Assembly (NCBI GenBank): GCA_910584125.1
Contig: CAJTXU010000006.1
Location: 1-64,000 of the forward strand
Origin: an uncultured Muribaculaceae bacterium
GTDB taxonomy: Bacteria > Bacteroidota > Bacteroidia > Bacteroidales > Muribaculaceae
Length of the DNA stretch: 64,000 nucleotides
Direction of reading: 5' to 3'
Position numbers and translations under genes: made by a program
Notes under the pieces: generated by a model
The model's database searches: none
Seen by the model: only the letters and a program-made list of their open reading frames with translations
Told to the model about the DNA's origin: nothing
Shown here: piece by piece, positions 48,387-56,483 of the stretch
Position numbering within the stretch: position 1 is the stretch's first letter
Layout of the letters: every line of letters begins with the position of its first letter

Positions 48387-49775
48387 ATGAAAATCGACTT
48401 TCTCTGTCGCGACGACAACAATACGCGCCTGATCCTGATCTATGCCGGATGGAGCGCGGGCCCTTCGATAGCCGCCGATGTGCGGATGGAGGGTTGGGAT
48501 GTCGCCGTGGTGCATGACTTCACCGACCTCTGTCTGGATGTCTCGTTCCTGCAGGGCTATTATACGGTCTATCTGTTCGCATGGTCACTCGGCGTTTACG
48601 CCGCCTCGGAGACCTTGCCGCCCGACCGTGTCACGGCCGCGTTCGCCATCAACGGCACGCTCAGTCCCGTCGACGACTCGCACGGCATACCCGCCGATGT
48701 CTTCCGGGGCACCGCCGCAGGACTCGACGCCCGCAACCTGATGAAATTCCGAATGCGCATGATGTCGGGACGCTCCGAGTGGGAGGCGAAGAGGCATCTG
48801 TTCGACGACGCCGCCGACGGTGACCGTATCGAGAATCTCCGCCATCAGTTGGAGATTGTCTACAACGCATGCGCCGACGGCGCCGGGAAAGGGGCTTTGC
48901 CGTGGGTCAGGGCGTACATAGGCGAGGATGACAGGATATTTCCCGTTGTGAATCAGAAGAAAGCATGGAGTCTCGACCCCGATGTCGAGACCGTGACGAT
49001 CAAGGCTCCCCATTATGTTGACATATCGGGCATAATAAGAGGGGTAATAGCCGACCCGCAGAAAGTGTCGCAGAAGTTTTCGAAGGCGTCGGTGACTTAC
49101 GACACCCATGCGATTGCCCAGTATTCGGCGGCGATCAAACTCGCCGACAAATTGCGGGAGGCGTCGCCAGGCACAGGTGGCGACGTGCTCGAGATCGGGT
49201 GCGGCACAGGCCTTTTCACGCGTGAATATGCGCGTGTGCTCCAGCCGGCAAGGGCGACATTCGTCGACATCACCGAGACCGGACCGTTCGACATTGCTCC
49301 TGAAGAGCGATATGTGGTGGAGGACGCCGAGCGTTGGATCGAGCGTCAGGCCGACAACAGCCACGACGTCATAGTCTCGGCGTCGTGCATACAGTGGTTT
49401 GCCGACATACCGCGGTTTCTGCGCAACTGCGCAAGATGTCTGCGTCCCGGGGGCGTTATCGCCGTTTCGACATTCCTGCCGGGAAACATGGAGGAACTCG
49501 ACACTCTCAGACCTTCGCCGATGATATATCCCAAGGCTGACAAGCTGCGGTCGTGGCTTGAGCCATGGTTTGAGGAAATAGGGATAACCGAAGACTGCAT
49601 ACGCGTCGAGTTCCGCAGTGTCAGAGAGATGCTGATGCACCTCAAGCACACCGGAGTGGGAGGGTCGGCGCCGTCGGGCGGTCTGACAGTCAGCGCTATG
49701 TCGGGACTGCGGAGCCTCACCTATAGGCCCGTCTACATAACGGCGCGTAGCCGGAAGCGTAATATCCAAGCCTAA
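48387..49775 (+). CDS. bioG-bioC: BioG-BioC fusion: pimeloyl-ACP methyl esterase and malonyl-ACP methyltransferase
   Basis: 462 residues. The N-terminal alpha/beta-hydrolase (about 1-215) is BioG-like, with nucleophile S67 in LFAWSLGVYA and H209 in KAPHYVDIS. The C-terminal BioC methyltransferase (about 230-450) has SAM motif VLEIGCGTG at 267-275 and a CLRPGGVIAVSTF strand. BioC methylates malonyl-ACP to prime pimelate synthesis; BioG removes the methyl group at the end. The fusion is known in Bacteroidota. No other biotin genes are adjacent. It has its own promoter. Confidence 0.92.
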   Translation: MKIDFLCRDDNNTRLILIYAGWSAGPSIAADVRMEGWDVAVVHDFTDLCLDVSFLQGYYTVYLFAWSLGVYAASETLPPDRVTAAFAINGTLSPVDDSHGIPADVFRGTAAGLDARNLMKFRMRMMSGRSEWEAKRHLFDDAADGDRIENLRHQLEIVYNACADGAGKGALPWVRAYIGEDDRIFPVVNQKKAWSLDPDVETVTIKAPHYVDISGIIRGVIADPQKVSQKFSKASVTYDTHAIAQYSAAIKLADKLREASPGTGGDVLEIGCGTGLFTREYARVLQPARATFVDITETGPFDIAPEERYVVEDAERWIERQADNSHDVIVSASCIQWFADIPRFLRNCARCLRPGGVIAVSTFLPGNMEELDTLRPSPMIYPKADKLRSWLEPWFEEIGITEDCIRVEFRSVREMLMHLKHTGVGGSAPSGGLTVSAMSGLRSLTYRPVYITARSRKRNIQA

Positions 49776-49797
49776 GACCTAAGGCCCAAGACCCAAG
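49770..49797. repeat. Heptanucleotide tandem repeat, four units
   Basis: Four consecutive 7-mers, GCCTAAG, ACCTAAG, GCCCAAG, ACCCAAG, of form RCCYAAG. The array overlaps the last codons and stop of bioG-bioC and ends 10 bp before the stop of the DUF4250 gene on the other strand. Pairing of unit variants suggests duplication of a 14-bp dimer. Confidence 0.8.
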
Positions 49798-49806
49798 GCT
49801 CCCGAA

Positions 49807-49980
49807 TTACCGGAACTGGTTGATTTCAGGCATGTATTCGAAGCCGGCCTCACGGAGGCGGCTTTCGAGCGACGCGCGGTCGATGTCGAGCGACTTGCAC
49901 AGGTCGTCGAGCGAGCTGTATTCGTCGCGTAGCTTGGTGTTGATCACGCTCATCAGCATGACTGGATTTTCAGGAAGCAC
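49807..49980 (-). CDS. DUF4250 domain protein
   Basis: 57 residues using GTG at 49980 (VLPENPVMLMSVINTKLRDE); the DUF4250 family usually starts MLPxxPxMLLSxVNTKLRD, so this start fits although it is not ATG. The longer frame from 50034 runs through a heptamer repeat and is rejected. It is a small helical, acidic, cytoplasmic protein (SSLDDLCKSLDID) of unknown function. It is bracketed by two different heptamer repeat arrays. Confidence 0.8.
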   Translation of the reverse strand: MLPENPVMLMSVINTKLRDEYSSLDDLCKSLDIDRASLESRLREAGFEYMPEINQFR

Positions 49981-49986
49981 GATTGC

Positions 49987-50014
49987 AATGATTAATGATA
50001 AATGATTAATGATT
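49987..50014. repeat. Heptanucleotide tandem repeat, four units
   Basis: Four consecutive 7-mers AATGATT, AATGATA, AATGATT, AATGATT, directly upstream (minus sense) of the DUF4250 start codon. A purine run, AGGGGGGAGGG, follows on the right. The array lies where the DUF4250 leader or promoter should be. Confidence 0.85.
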
Positions 50015-50041
50015 AGGGGGGAGGGTAAAATCAACTGGGGT

Positions 50042-50075
50042 CAAAAATAAAAATCCGGTGTCGTGCGACACCGGA
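50042..50075 (-). terminator. Intrinsic terminator of rpsP
   Basis: A 10-bp perfect stem TCCGGTGTCG/CGACACCGGA (50054-50063 with 50066-50075), followed on the minus strand by TTTTTATTTTTGA. It lies 24 bp after the S16 stop. Confidence 0.92.
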
Positions 50076-50098
50076 CTCTTATACGATTGGAGTGCGAT

Positions 50099-50647
50099 TT
50101 ACTCTGCGGGAGCGGCCTCGGCCTCAGCCTTGGCTGCGTTCTCAGCCTCGAGGGCAGCCTTAGCGGCGGCCTCCTGGGCAGCGAGGAGCTCGGCTTTCTT
50201 CTTTGCCACAGCCTCGCCCTTGAGACGGTTCTTCTCTGCCTCAGCGTCGAGACGTGCCTTAGCCTCTTCGGCTGCCTTAGCCTCGGACTTCGCCTTGGCT
50301 GCGTCTGCTGTTTTCGCACGGTCAGCTTTCCATGCGTTGAAACGACGCTCTGCCTCCTCCTGCGAGAAAGCGCCTTTCTTCACGCCGCCGCGGAGATGCT
50401 TCATGAGCATCACGCCCTCTTTCGAGAGAATCGAGCGAACTGTGTCGGTGGGCTGTGCGCCAGTCTCTACCCAATACAAAGCACGGTCGAAGTCTAAACT
50501 TATTGTAGCAGGATTAGTGTTCGGATTATAAGAACCTATCCTCTCAATAAATCTACCATCACGTGGTGCCCTGCTATCGGCTACTACAATAGGATAGAAA
50601 GCGTAGCCTTTGCGGCCATGACGCTGTAATCTAATTTTTGTTGCCAT
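50099..50647 (-). CDS. rpsP: 30S ribosomal protein S16 with a long charged C-terminal extension
   Basis: 182 residues. The S16 core is residues 1-85 (MATKIRLQRHGRKGYAFYPI, then RIGSYNPNTNPATISLDFDR). Residues about 95-182 are an Ala/Glu/Lys-rich, probably helical extension absent from the roughly 82-residue E. coli protein; such tails are usual in Bacteroidota S16. It binds 16S rRNA during 30S assembly. It is monocistronic, with a textbook promoter and terminator; the usual rimM-trmD neighbours are absent. Confidence 0.96.
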   Translation of the reverse strand: MATKIRLQRHGRKGYAFYPIVVADSRAPRDGRFIERIGSYNPNTNPATISLDFDRALYWVETGAQPTDTVRSILSKEGVMLMKHLRGGVKKGAFSQEEAERRFNAWKADRAKTADAAKAKSEAKAAEEAKARLDAEAEKNRLKGEAVAKKKAELLAAQEAAAKAALEAENAAKAEAEAAPAE

Positions 50648-50708
50648 AAACTTGCCGGTTTTTATTGATTTTGGTTTGATGAAATCCGCTTTTTGCGCAT
50701 TTCGGGTG

Positions 50709-50739
50709 CAAAGTTAATTCAAAAATGTAAATCCACAAA
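50709..50739 (-). promoter_or_regulatory. rpsP promoter, ideal -33/-7 spacing
   Basis: On the minus strand TTTG (50739-50736), exactly 19 bp, then TAACTTTG (50716-50709). This is the best match in the window to the Bacteroidota consensus TTTG-N19-TAnnTTTG, as expected for a ribosomal protein gene. Confidence 0.88.
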
Positions 50740-50760
50740 GTTTTTCTCGAAAAAATTCAG

Positions 50761-50768
50761 TAATTTTG
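50761..50768 (+). promoter_or_regulatory. -7 promoter element of prfA
   Basis: TAATTTTG, 37 bp before the prfA ATG and divergent from the rpsP promoter. No TTTG at -33. Confidence 0.6.
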
Positions 50769-50805
50769 TGTCCGATTTCAAGTCTATCAACATTTACCCA
50801 CAGAA

Positions 50806-51915
<1,110 letters not shown>

Positions 51916-51935
51916 GGCTTATAAGGCGACTGAAA

Positions 51936-51964
51936 GCGCGCGCTCTAAACATTGGGGCGCGCGC
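51936..51964 (+). other. GC-only inverted repeat after prfA
   Basis: GCGCGCGC (51936-51943) and GCGCGCGC (51957-51964) can pair around a 13-base loop, 20 bp after the prfA stop. There is no U-tract, so it may be an mRNA 3'-end stabiliser or attenuator rather than a terminator. Confidence 0.45.
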
Positions 51965-52002
51965 AGACGTTTATAAGGCAAACAATCAAACGGTATATCA
52001 CT

Positions 52003-52182
52003 ATGAAAACACTATCGATTATTTTTTACGTATTGGGATCGGTGTTGCTTATCGCTTCATGTTTCACCACCGGAGTGACACTGACCTGGGTTCTCGGAGG
52101 CGTCGCGGTGGCATGTCTTATTCTCGGATGCGTGTTCCAGTTCAACACCCACAACAAGAGAACCGTCCATCACTTCCATTGA
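52003..52182 (+). CDS. Small membrane protein with two transmembrane segments
   Basis: 59 residues from the ATG at 52003 (MKTLSIIFYVLGSVLLIASC); an upstream in-frame ATG at 51952 lies inside the GC hairpin and is unlikely. Two hydrophobic helices (about 4-22 and 27-46) are joined by a short TTGVT loop; the tail is basic and His-rich. I do not recognise a family. It may be read through from prfA. Confidence 0.6.
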   Translation: MKTLSIIFYVLGSVLLIASCFTTGVTLTWVLGGVAVACLILGCVFQFNTHNKRTVHHFH

Positions 52183-52202
52183 TCGCTGAGGGCACCCGGT
52201 TC

Positions 52203-52958
52203 TCAACGGGAACCGAGCGAATCAAGAAACTCGCCCGCCCGCGACAGCGTGGCGGGTTTGCCGATATCGATGAGGTTGAGCTCAGGCAGCCCGATCTCAC
52301 CGATTAGCAATGTGCCGGCGGCGTCGAGCAGGAAATCCATTATCGGGAACGCGTCGCTCCCTATGCGGCGTGAATATTCCCGCAGCGCGTCATGCACCCG
52401 GGGGCTCACGGCGTAGATTCCGCTGAACGCCGCTTCATGCATGTCGGCTCCGGCCACGAATCCCGCCGGACGGAATTCACCCGAAACCGTGTTGTGCCAG
52501 CCCCGCAATTCACCGCGCGGACCGAACACGAGCCGGCGCGTTGACTCCCTCGGACTCGTGACGAGCGATATGTCGCGCCCCGACGCCTCGTGCGCCTTCA
52601 TGATGTCGGCGAGCGGGGCGTCGCTTAGTATGTCGACGTTATGCACCAGATAGGGCCGGTCGTCGCCACACAGCAGGGGAGTGGCCTTCAGCAGGCCGCC
52701 GCCCGTGTCGAGCAGCGCGTCTCTCTCGTCGCTGATGCCGATGCGGTCGGCCGGATATTCCGACGCGAGGAAATCCTTGATCTGTCCGGCGAAATGGTGG
52801 ACGTTGACCGCTATGCTGTCGAATCCCTGCGACTTGAGGCGCGAAATGACATGCGCGAGCATCGGGGTGCCACCCACCGGAACGAGAGCCTTGGGATGAT
52901 GAAGTGTCCAGGGCTTGAGGCGCGTGCCGAGTCCGGCCGCGAGAATCATTGCCTTCAT
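52203..52958 (-). CDS. murU: MurNAc-1-phosphate uridylyltransferase-like nucleotidyltransferase
   Basis: 251 residues of the sugar-phosphate nucleotidyltransferase family. The signature is AMILAAGLGTRLKPWT, followed by HHPKALVPVGGTPML (K24 region), DTGGGLLKA and the metal-site VHNVDILS. Length and the neighbouring sugar kinase fit MurU, which makes UDP-MurNAc during cell-wall recycling. A general NTP-transferase role cannot be excluded from sequence alone. It starts 7 bp after the kinase fusion gene. Confidence 0.85.
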   Translation of the reverse strand: MKAMILAAGLGTRLKPWTLHHPKALVPVGGTPMLAHVISRLKSQGFDSIAVNVHHFAGQIKDFLASEYPADRIGISDERDALLDTGGGLLKATPLLCGDDRPYLVHNVDILSDAPLADIMKAHEASGRDISLVTSPRESTRRLVFGPRGELRGWHNTVSGEFRPAGFVAGADMHEAAFSGIYAVSPRVHDALREYSRRIGSDAFPIMDFLLDAAGTLLIGEIGLPELNLIDIGKPATLSRAGEFLDSLGSR

Positions 52959-52965
52959 ATTGGAT

Positions 52966-54390
52966 TTACCTTTGGTTTTGATTGAAGATTTCGGTTATTC
53001 CCTGCTCGCGGTGAATCAGCTCGACCACGGCGTCGGGATATGCTTCGGCGAGGGCGCGGGCCACCGCCTCGGCGCAATAGACCGAACGGTGACGGCCGCC
53101 GGTGCAGCCGAATCCGACCTGCAGCGAGTCGAAGCCGCGTCTCAGATAAGTCTCGACCGACGGGGCGACCAGATCGCATGCCTTACGGGCGAAACCGTCG
53201 GCGTCGCTGTGCGTGCGCAGGAACTCAATCACCGGCAGGTCGCGACCCGTAAGCCGCTTGTATTCGTCATAGCGTCCGGGATTGTGCAGCCCGCGGCAGT
53301 CGAACATGAACCCGCCGCCATTGCCGCTCAGGTCCTCGGGATATCCTTTCTTATATGAGAAACTGAATACCTTGACGTGCAGGCGGCCGTCAGACCGGTG
53401 GCTGAACCTGTCGGCCATGCCGGTCAGCGCGACGCAAACTTTCTTCAGTTCTGGATAGAGGTCGGTCTCGCCGTCCTCGACGAGCTGCCGCAGGTTGAGC
53501 AGTGCGCCGGGGATGCTCTCAATGAAATGGGCGCGTTTCTGAACGAGTCCCCGGAAGCCGTAGGCACCGAGCACCTGGAGTGTGCGGAACAGAGCGAAAG
53601 GTCCCGCCGCCGCCGTCACTTCCGACGGATCGACGCCACGGATCCGACCGAACTCCCAGGCGTAAAGAGCCAGCATCTCACGCCTGAAATCGTCGGAGAA
53701 ACCTGCCTTGGCCTGCCACATCAGCGACACGGCATCATAGACGCAGGGCCCGAAGCGGCCCCCCTGATAGTCGATGAAACAGGGCTCCGGCGTCAGCATC
53801 ACGTTGCGGCTCTGGCAGTCGCGCATCATGAAGCCCCACAGCCGCGGGTCGGTGTCGGTCAGTTTCTCGGCGAAATTCTCGAAGTCATCCTCAAGGCGGT
53901 CCTCGTCGAAAGCGACGCCGGCCGGTTTGAGAAACTCATATTTGAAATAGTTGAGGTCCCACATCACGAGGCGCCGCGAGAAAGGGGAGTATGCCGTCAA
54001 GTCGCGCCATGCCTCCGCGGGCACGGTGTTGAGGAGCGCGAGCTCCCGGACGGTCCGCGCCACGAGTTCCGGAGCTTCCACAGACGTGAGACGTGAGAAA
54101 AGCGATGTGTCGCCGAGATCCTCCTCAAGATACCAGATGAAGTCGGGCGTCGCTCCGAAGATGGCCGGCACACGGACTCCGGCGGCGGCGAAAGCCTCCG
54201 ACAGCGAGACGAAAGCGCGGGCGTCGGCCGCCGAGTCGGCGCGGACGCCAATCACGCTACGGCCGTCGCCGAGACGGAGACGGTAATACTGACGGTCGCC
54301 GCCTGCGGCGGGAAGAGCCGAAGCCTCCAGCGGCCGGCTGCCGAGAGAGGACTCGCAGAGTGCATAGAGCGGTTCGAGATCGTATTTCAT
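52966..54390 (-). CDS. amgK: AmgK-like amino-sugar kinase fused to a RapZ C-terminal domain
   Basis: 474 residues from the ATG at 54390. Residues about 1-325 are an aminoglycoside-phosphotransferase-like kinase: catalytic D191 in MMRDCQSRNVML (Arg replaces the usual His) and the metal Asp D207 in CFIDYQGG. That matches AmgK, which phosphorylates MurNAc/GlcNAc at the anomeric carbon. Residues about 338-465 match the C-terminal domain of RapZ (VKVFSFSYKKGYPEDL, FMFDCRGLHNPGRYDEY, VGFGCTGGRHRSVY at about 425-438). The N-terminal P-loop domain of RapZ is absent. A frame open to 54576 would add a low-complexity Pro/Ser stretch and is rejected. It is followed by murU. Confidence 0.88.
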   Translation of the reverse strand: MKYDLEPLYALCESSLGSRPLEASALPAAGGDRQYYRLRLGDGRSVIGVRADSAADARAFVSLSEAFAAAGVRVPAIFGATPDFIWYLEEDLGDTSLFSRLTSVEAPELVARTVRELALLNTVPAEAWRDLTAYSPFSRRLVMWDLNYFKYEFLKPAGVAFDEDRLEDDFENFAEKLTDTDPRLWGFMMRDCQSRNVMLTPEPCFIDYQGGRFGPCVYDAVSLMWQAKAGFSDDFRREMLALYAWEFGRIRGVDPSEVTAAAGPFALFRTLQVLGAYGFRGLVQKRAHFIESIPGALLNLRQLVEDGETDLYPELKKVCVALTGMADRFSHRSDGRLHVKVFSFSYKKGYPEDLSGNGGGFMFDCRGLHNPGRYDEYKRLTGRDLPVIEFLRTHSDADGFARKACDLVAPSVETYLRRGFDSLQVGFGCTGGRHRSVYCAEAVARALAEAYPDAVVELIHREQGITEIFNQNQR

Positions 54391-54465
54391 TAAAATAGGC
54401 AAAAACACGGTTAAATAAACGTAACGCCGGCGGAAAGCGTATCCCCGCGGGCGTTTGAAACTGCG

Positions 54466-54552
54466 GGAGGAGAGTGACGAGAGAGAGGAGGAGAGAGGAG
54501 GATAAAGAGGGAGAAAAGGAGGAGAGAAAGGAGGAGAGAAAGGAATGGAGAG
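54466..54552. repeat. Polypurine tract in the leader of the kinase fusion gene
   Basis: About 85 bases almost entirely of A and G on the plus strand (C/T-rich in the minus transcript), including two copies of a 12-base unit AGGAGAGAAAGG near 54519-54542 and many GAGGAGAG blocks. It lies in the 54391-54600 gap, within the roughly 175-base leader of the minus-strand gene. Confidence 0.75.
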
Positions 54553-54573
54553 CCGATGTGGAGGAATGTGATG

Positions 54574-54581
54574 CAAAATTA
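54574..54581 (-). promoter_or_regulatory. -7 promoter element of the kinase-murU operon
   Basis: TAATTTTG on the minus strand followed by CATCAC. It gives a leader of roughly 175 bases holding the polypyrimidine tract. Confidence 0.6.
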
Positions 54582-54635
54582 ATTGAAAATTAAATTAAAT
54601 CATAGGAGTGGACCCATAAATCCAACTTTTTTTAT

Positions 54636-54643
54636 TAATTTTG
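54636..54643 (+). promoter_or_regulatory. -7 promoter element of pgk
   Basis: TAATTTTG followed by CACTCTG, about 138 bp before the pgk ATG. The long leader shows no clear structure. Confidence 0.6.
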
Positions 54644-54780
54644 CACTCTGATAACCCCGCGGGTGTCAGCTGCGCGCATATGCCGGGCCGGCCCGGATGC
54701 GCGACACCTTCTTCCGGAACGGACTCTACCCTATGCAAATAACCCTGAACAGAAAGAATAACCCTAATATAGATAAAGCA

Positions 54781-56031
54781 ATGGCTAAAATCGAAGATTA
54801 CAATTTCAACGGCAAAAAGGCCATCGTCCGCGTGGACTTCAACGTGCCCCTGGACGAGAACGGCAACATCACCGACGACACCCGCATACGCGGCGCGCTC
54901 CCCACGCTCAAGAAGATTCTCGCTGACGGAGGCTCGCTGATCATCATGTCGCACATGGGCAAGCCCAAAGGCAAGGTCAATCCCAAGCTGAGCCTGCTGC
55001 AGATCCGCGACGCGGTGGCCAAGGCCCTCGGCCGTGACGTCAAGTTCGCGCCCGACTGCGCCAAGGCCCAGGAGGCCGCCAAGGAGCTCAAGCCCGGCGA
55101 GGTGCTCCTGCTCGAGAACCTTCGCTTCTATCCCGAAGAGGAGGGCAAGCCCGTCGGCATCGACAAGAACGACTCCGGATACGAGGCAGCCAAGAAAGAG
55201 ATGAAAGAGCGTCAGAAAGAGTTCGCCAAGACACTGGCAAGCTATGCCGACGTCTATGTCAACGACGCCTTCGGAACGGCACACCGCCGCCATGCGTCGA
55301 CGGCCGTCATCGCCGACTATTTCGACAAGCAGGACAAGATGCTCGGCCTCCTGATGGAGAAGGAGGTCAAGGCCGTCGACAACATCCTCAAGGACATCAA
55401 GCGTCCGTTCACGGCCATCATGGGCGGCTCGAAGGTATCGACCAAGATTGGCATTATCGAGAACCTGATGGACAAGGTCGACAACCTGATCCTCTGCGGC
55501 GGTATGACCTTCACGTTCGCCAAGGCCCGGGGCGGCAAGATCGGCAACTCGATTGTCGAGGATGACAAGCTCGACCTGGCGCTGCACATCATAGAACTCG
55601 CCAAGCAGAAAGGCGTCAACCTCGTGCTCGGCACGGACTGCGTGGCCGGCGACAGCTTCAGCAACGACGCCAAGCAGATGATCTGCCCTGTCACCGACAT
55701 ACCCGACGGCTGGGAAGGCATGGACGCCGGTCCGGACTCGATTGCCGCGTTCCGCGCCGTGATCCTGCCCGCCAAGACCATACTCTGGAACGGCCCCGCC
55801 GGCGTGTTCGAGTTCGACAACTTCGCGCGTGGCTCCAAGGCCATAGCCGAGGCCATCGTCGAGGCCACCAAAGACGGTGCCTTCTCGCTCGTGGGCGGCG
55901 GTGACTCCGTGGCCTGCGTCAACAAGTTCGGCCTCGCCGACAGCGTAAGCTACGTCTCGACCGGCGGCGGCGCACTGCTCGAAGCCATCGAGGGCAAGAC
56001 ACTGCCCGGCGTAGCGGCTGTCAACGAATGA
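54781..56031 (+). CDS. pgk: Phosphoglycerate kinase
   Basis: 416 residues from MAKIEDYNFNGKKAIVRVDF at 54781; an in-frame ATG 84 bp upstream lacks family similarity. It transfers phosphate from 1,3-bisphosphoglycerate to ADP in glycolysis. Motifs: RVDFNVPLDENG, SHMGKPKG, LLLENLRFYPEEE, DAFGTAHRRHAS, and the C-terminal nucleotide-binding WNGPAGVFE and GGGDSVA. It has its own promoter and a strong terminator. Confidence 0.97.
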   Translation: MAKIEDYNFNGKKAIVRVDFNVPLDENGNITDDTRIRGALPTLKKILADGGSLIIMSHMGKPKGKVNPKLSLLQIRDAVAKALGRDVKFAPDCAKAQEAAKELKPGEVLLLENLRFYPEEEGKPVGIDKNDSGYEAAKKEMKERQKEFAKTLASYADVYVNDAFGTAHRRHASTAVIADYFDKQDKMLGLLMEKEVKAVDNILKDIKRPFTAIMGGSKVSTKIGIIENLMDKVDNLILCGGMTFTFAKARGGKIGNSIVEDDKLDLALHIIELAKQKGVNLVLGTDCVAGDSFSNDAKQMICPVTDIPDGWEGMDAGPDSIAAFRAVILPAKTILWNGPAGVFEFDNFARGSKAIAEAIVEATKDGAFSLVGGGDSVACVNKFGLADSVSYVSTGGGALLEAIEGKTLPGVAAVNE

Positions 56032-56069
56032 CGCATCCCGCCGCAGACGCGGCCGGAACCGATACAGGA

Positions 56070-56099
56070 AGGCGTGCCCCGACAGGGCGCGCCTTTTTT
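56070..56099 (+). terminator. Intrinsic terminator of pgk
   Basis: Stem AGGCGTGCCC/GGGCGCGCCT (56070-56079 with 56085-56094, one wobble) closing on a run of six T. It is 39 bp after the stop. Confidence 0.9.
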
Positions 56100-56210
56100 C
56101 GGATGAATCTGAAACGAGTCGAAAAATTTGTTAAAATCGCCCTTTTCATAGTCTGTCTTATCCAATATTGGCAAATTCTTGCGTTATGTAATTAAATTTT
56201 TCGATTCAGA

Positions 56211-56242
56211 GATTGTTTATTTTGAAAAATATAGTAATTTTG
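56211..56242 (+). promoter_or_regulatory. Promoter of the exbB-exbD-tonB cluster
   Basis: ATTG at 56211-56214, a 20-bp spacer and TAATTTTG at 56235-56242, in an AT-rich stretch. This begins a 240-base leader before exbB. Confidence 0.65.
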
Positions 56243-56374
56243 CAGGTAGAAACGACAAGCGGGGGCAAGACGCCTCCCGACTTATCGCGGACGTAACCTT
56301 AAAACCAACGTGAATACTACGGGATTCATAATCTCTCCATAACGAGGAAGCGTCGACCCAAAATCAGACGGAAC

Positions 56375-56483
56375 GGCATTTCTGGCAGAGGTGCCACCTG
56401 TTATAGAAAAGACAAAAACGATAGACCAAACAAACAAAAACCAAAAACCAATACTAACCAACAAAAAACAAACAAAAAAGATT
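56375..56483 (+). other. exbB leader: hairpin followed by an A-rich unstructured stretch
   Basis: GGCATTTCT (56375-56383) can pair with AGAGGTGCC (56387-56395) as a 9-bp stem with two G-U pairs. The next 85 bases are about 60 percent A with almost no G (AACAAAC, CCAAAAA and similar), which should be single-stranded up to the ATG at 56484. The 56100-56374 part of this gap holds only the promoter; I see no other gene or known riboswitch in it. Confidence 0.5.

Noticed and set aside
54391..54576. N-terminal extension of the kinase-RapZ frame
   Set aside because: It translates the polypyrimidine tract into Pro/Ser/Leu repeats and overlaps the -7 promoter element; the kinase fold begins at MKYDLEPLYALC.
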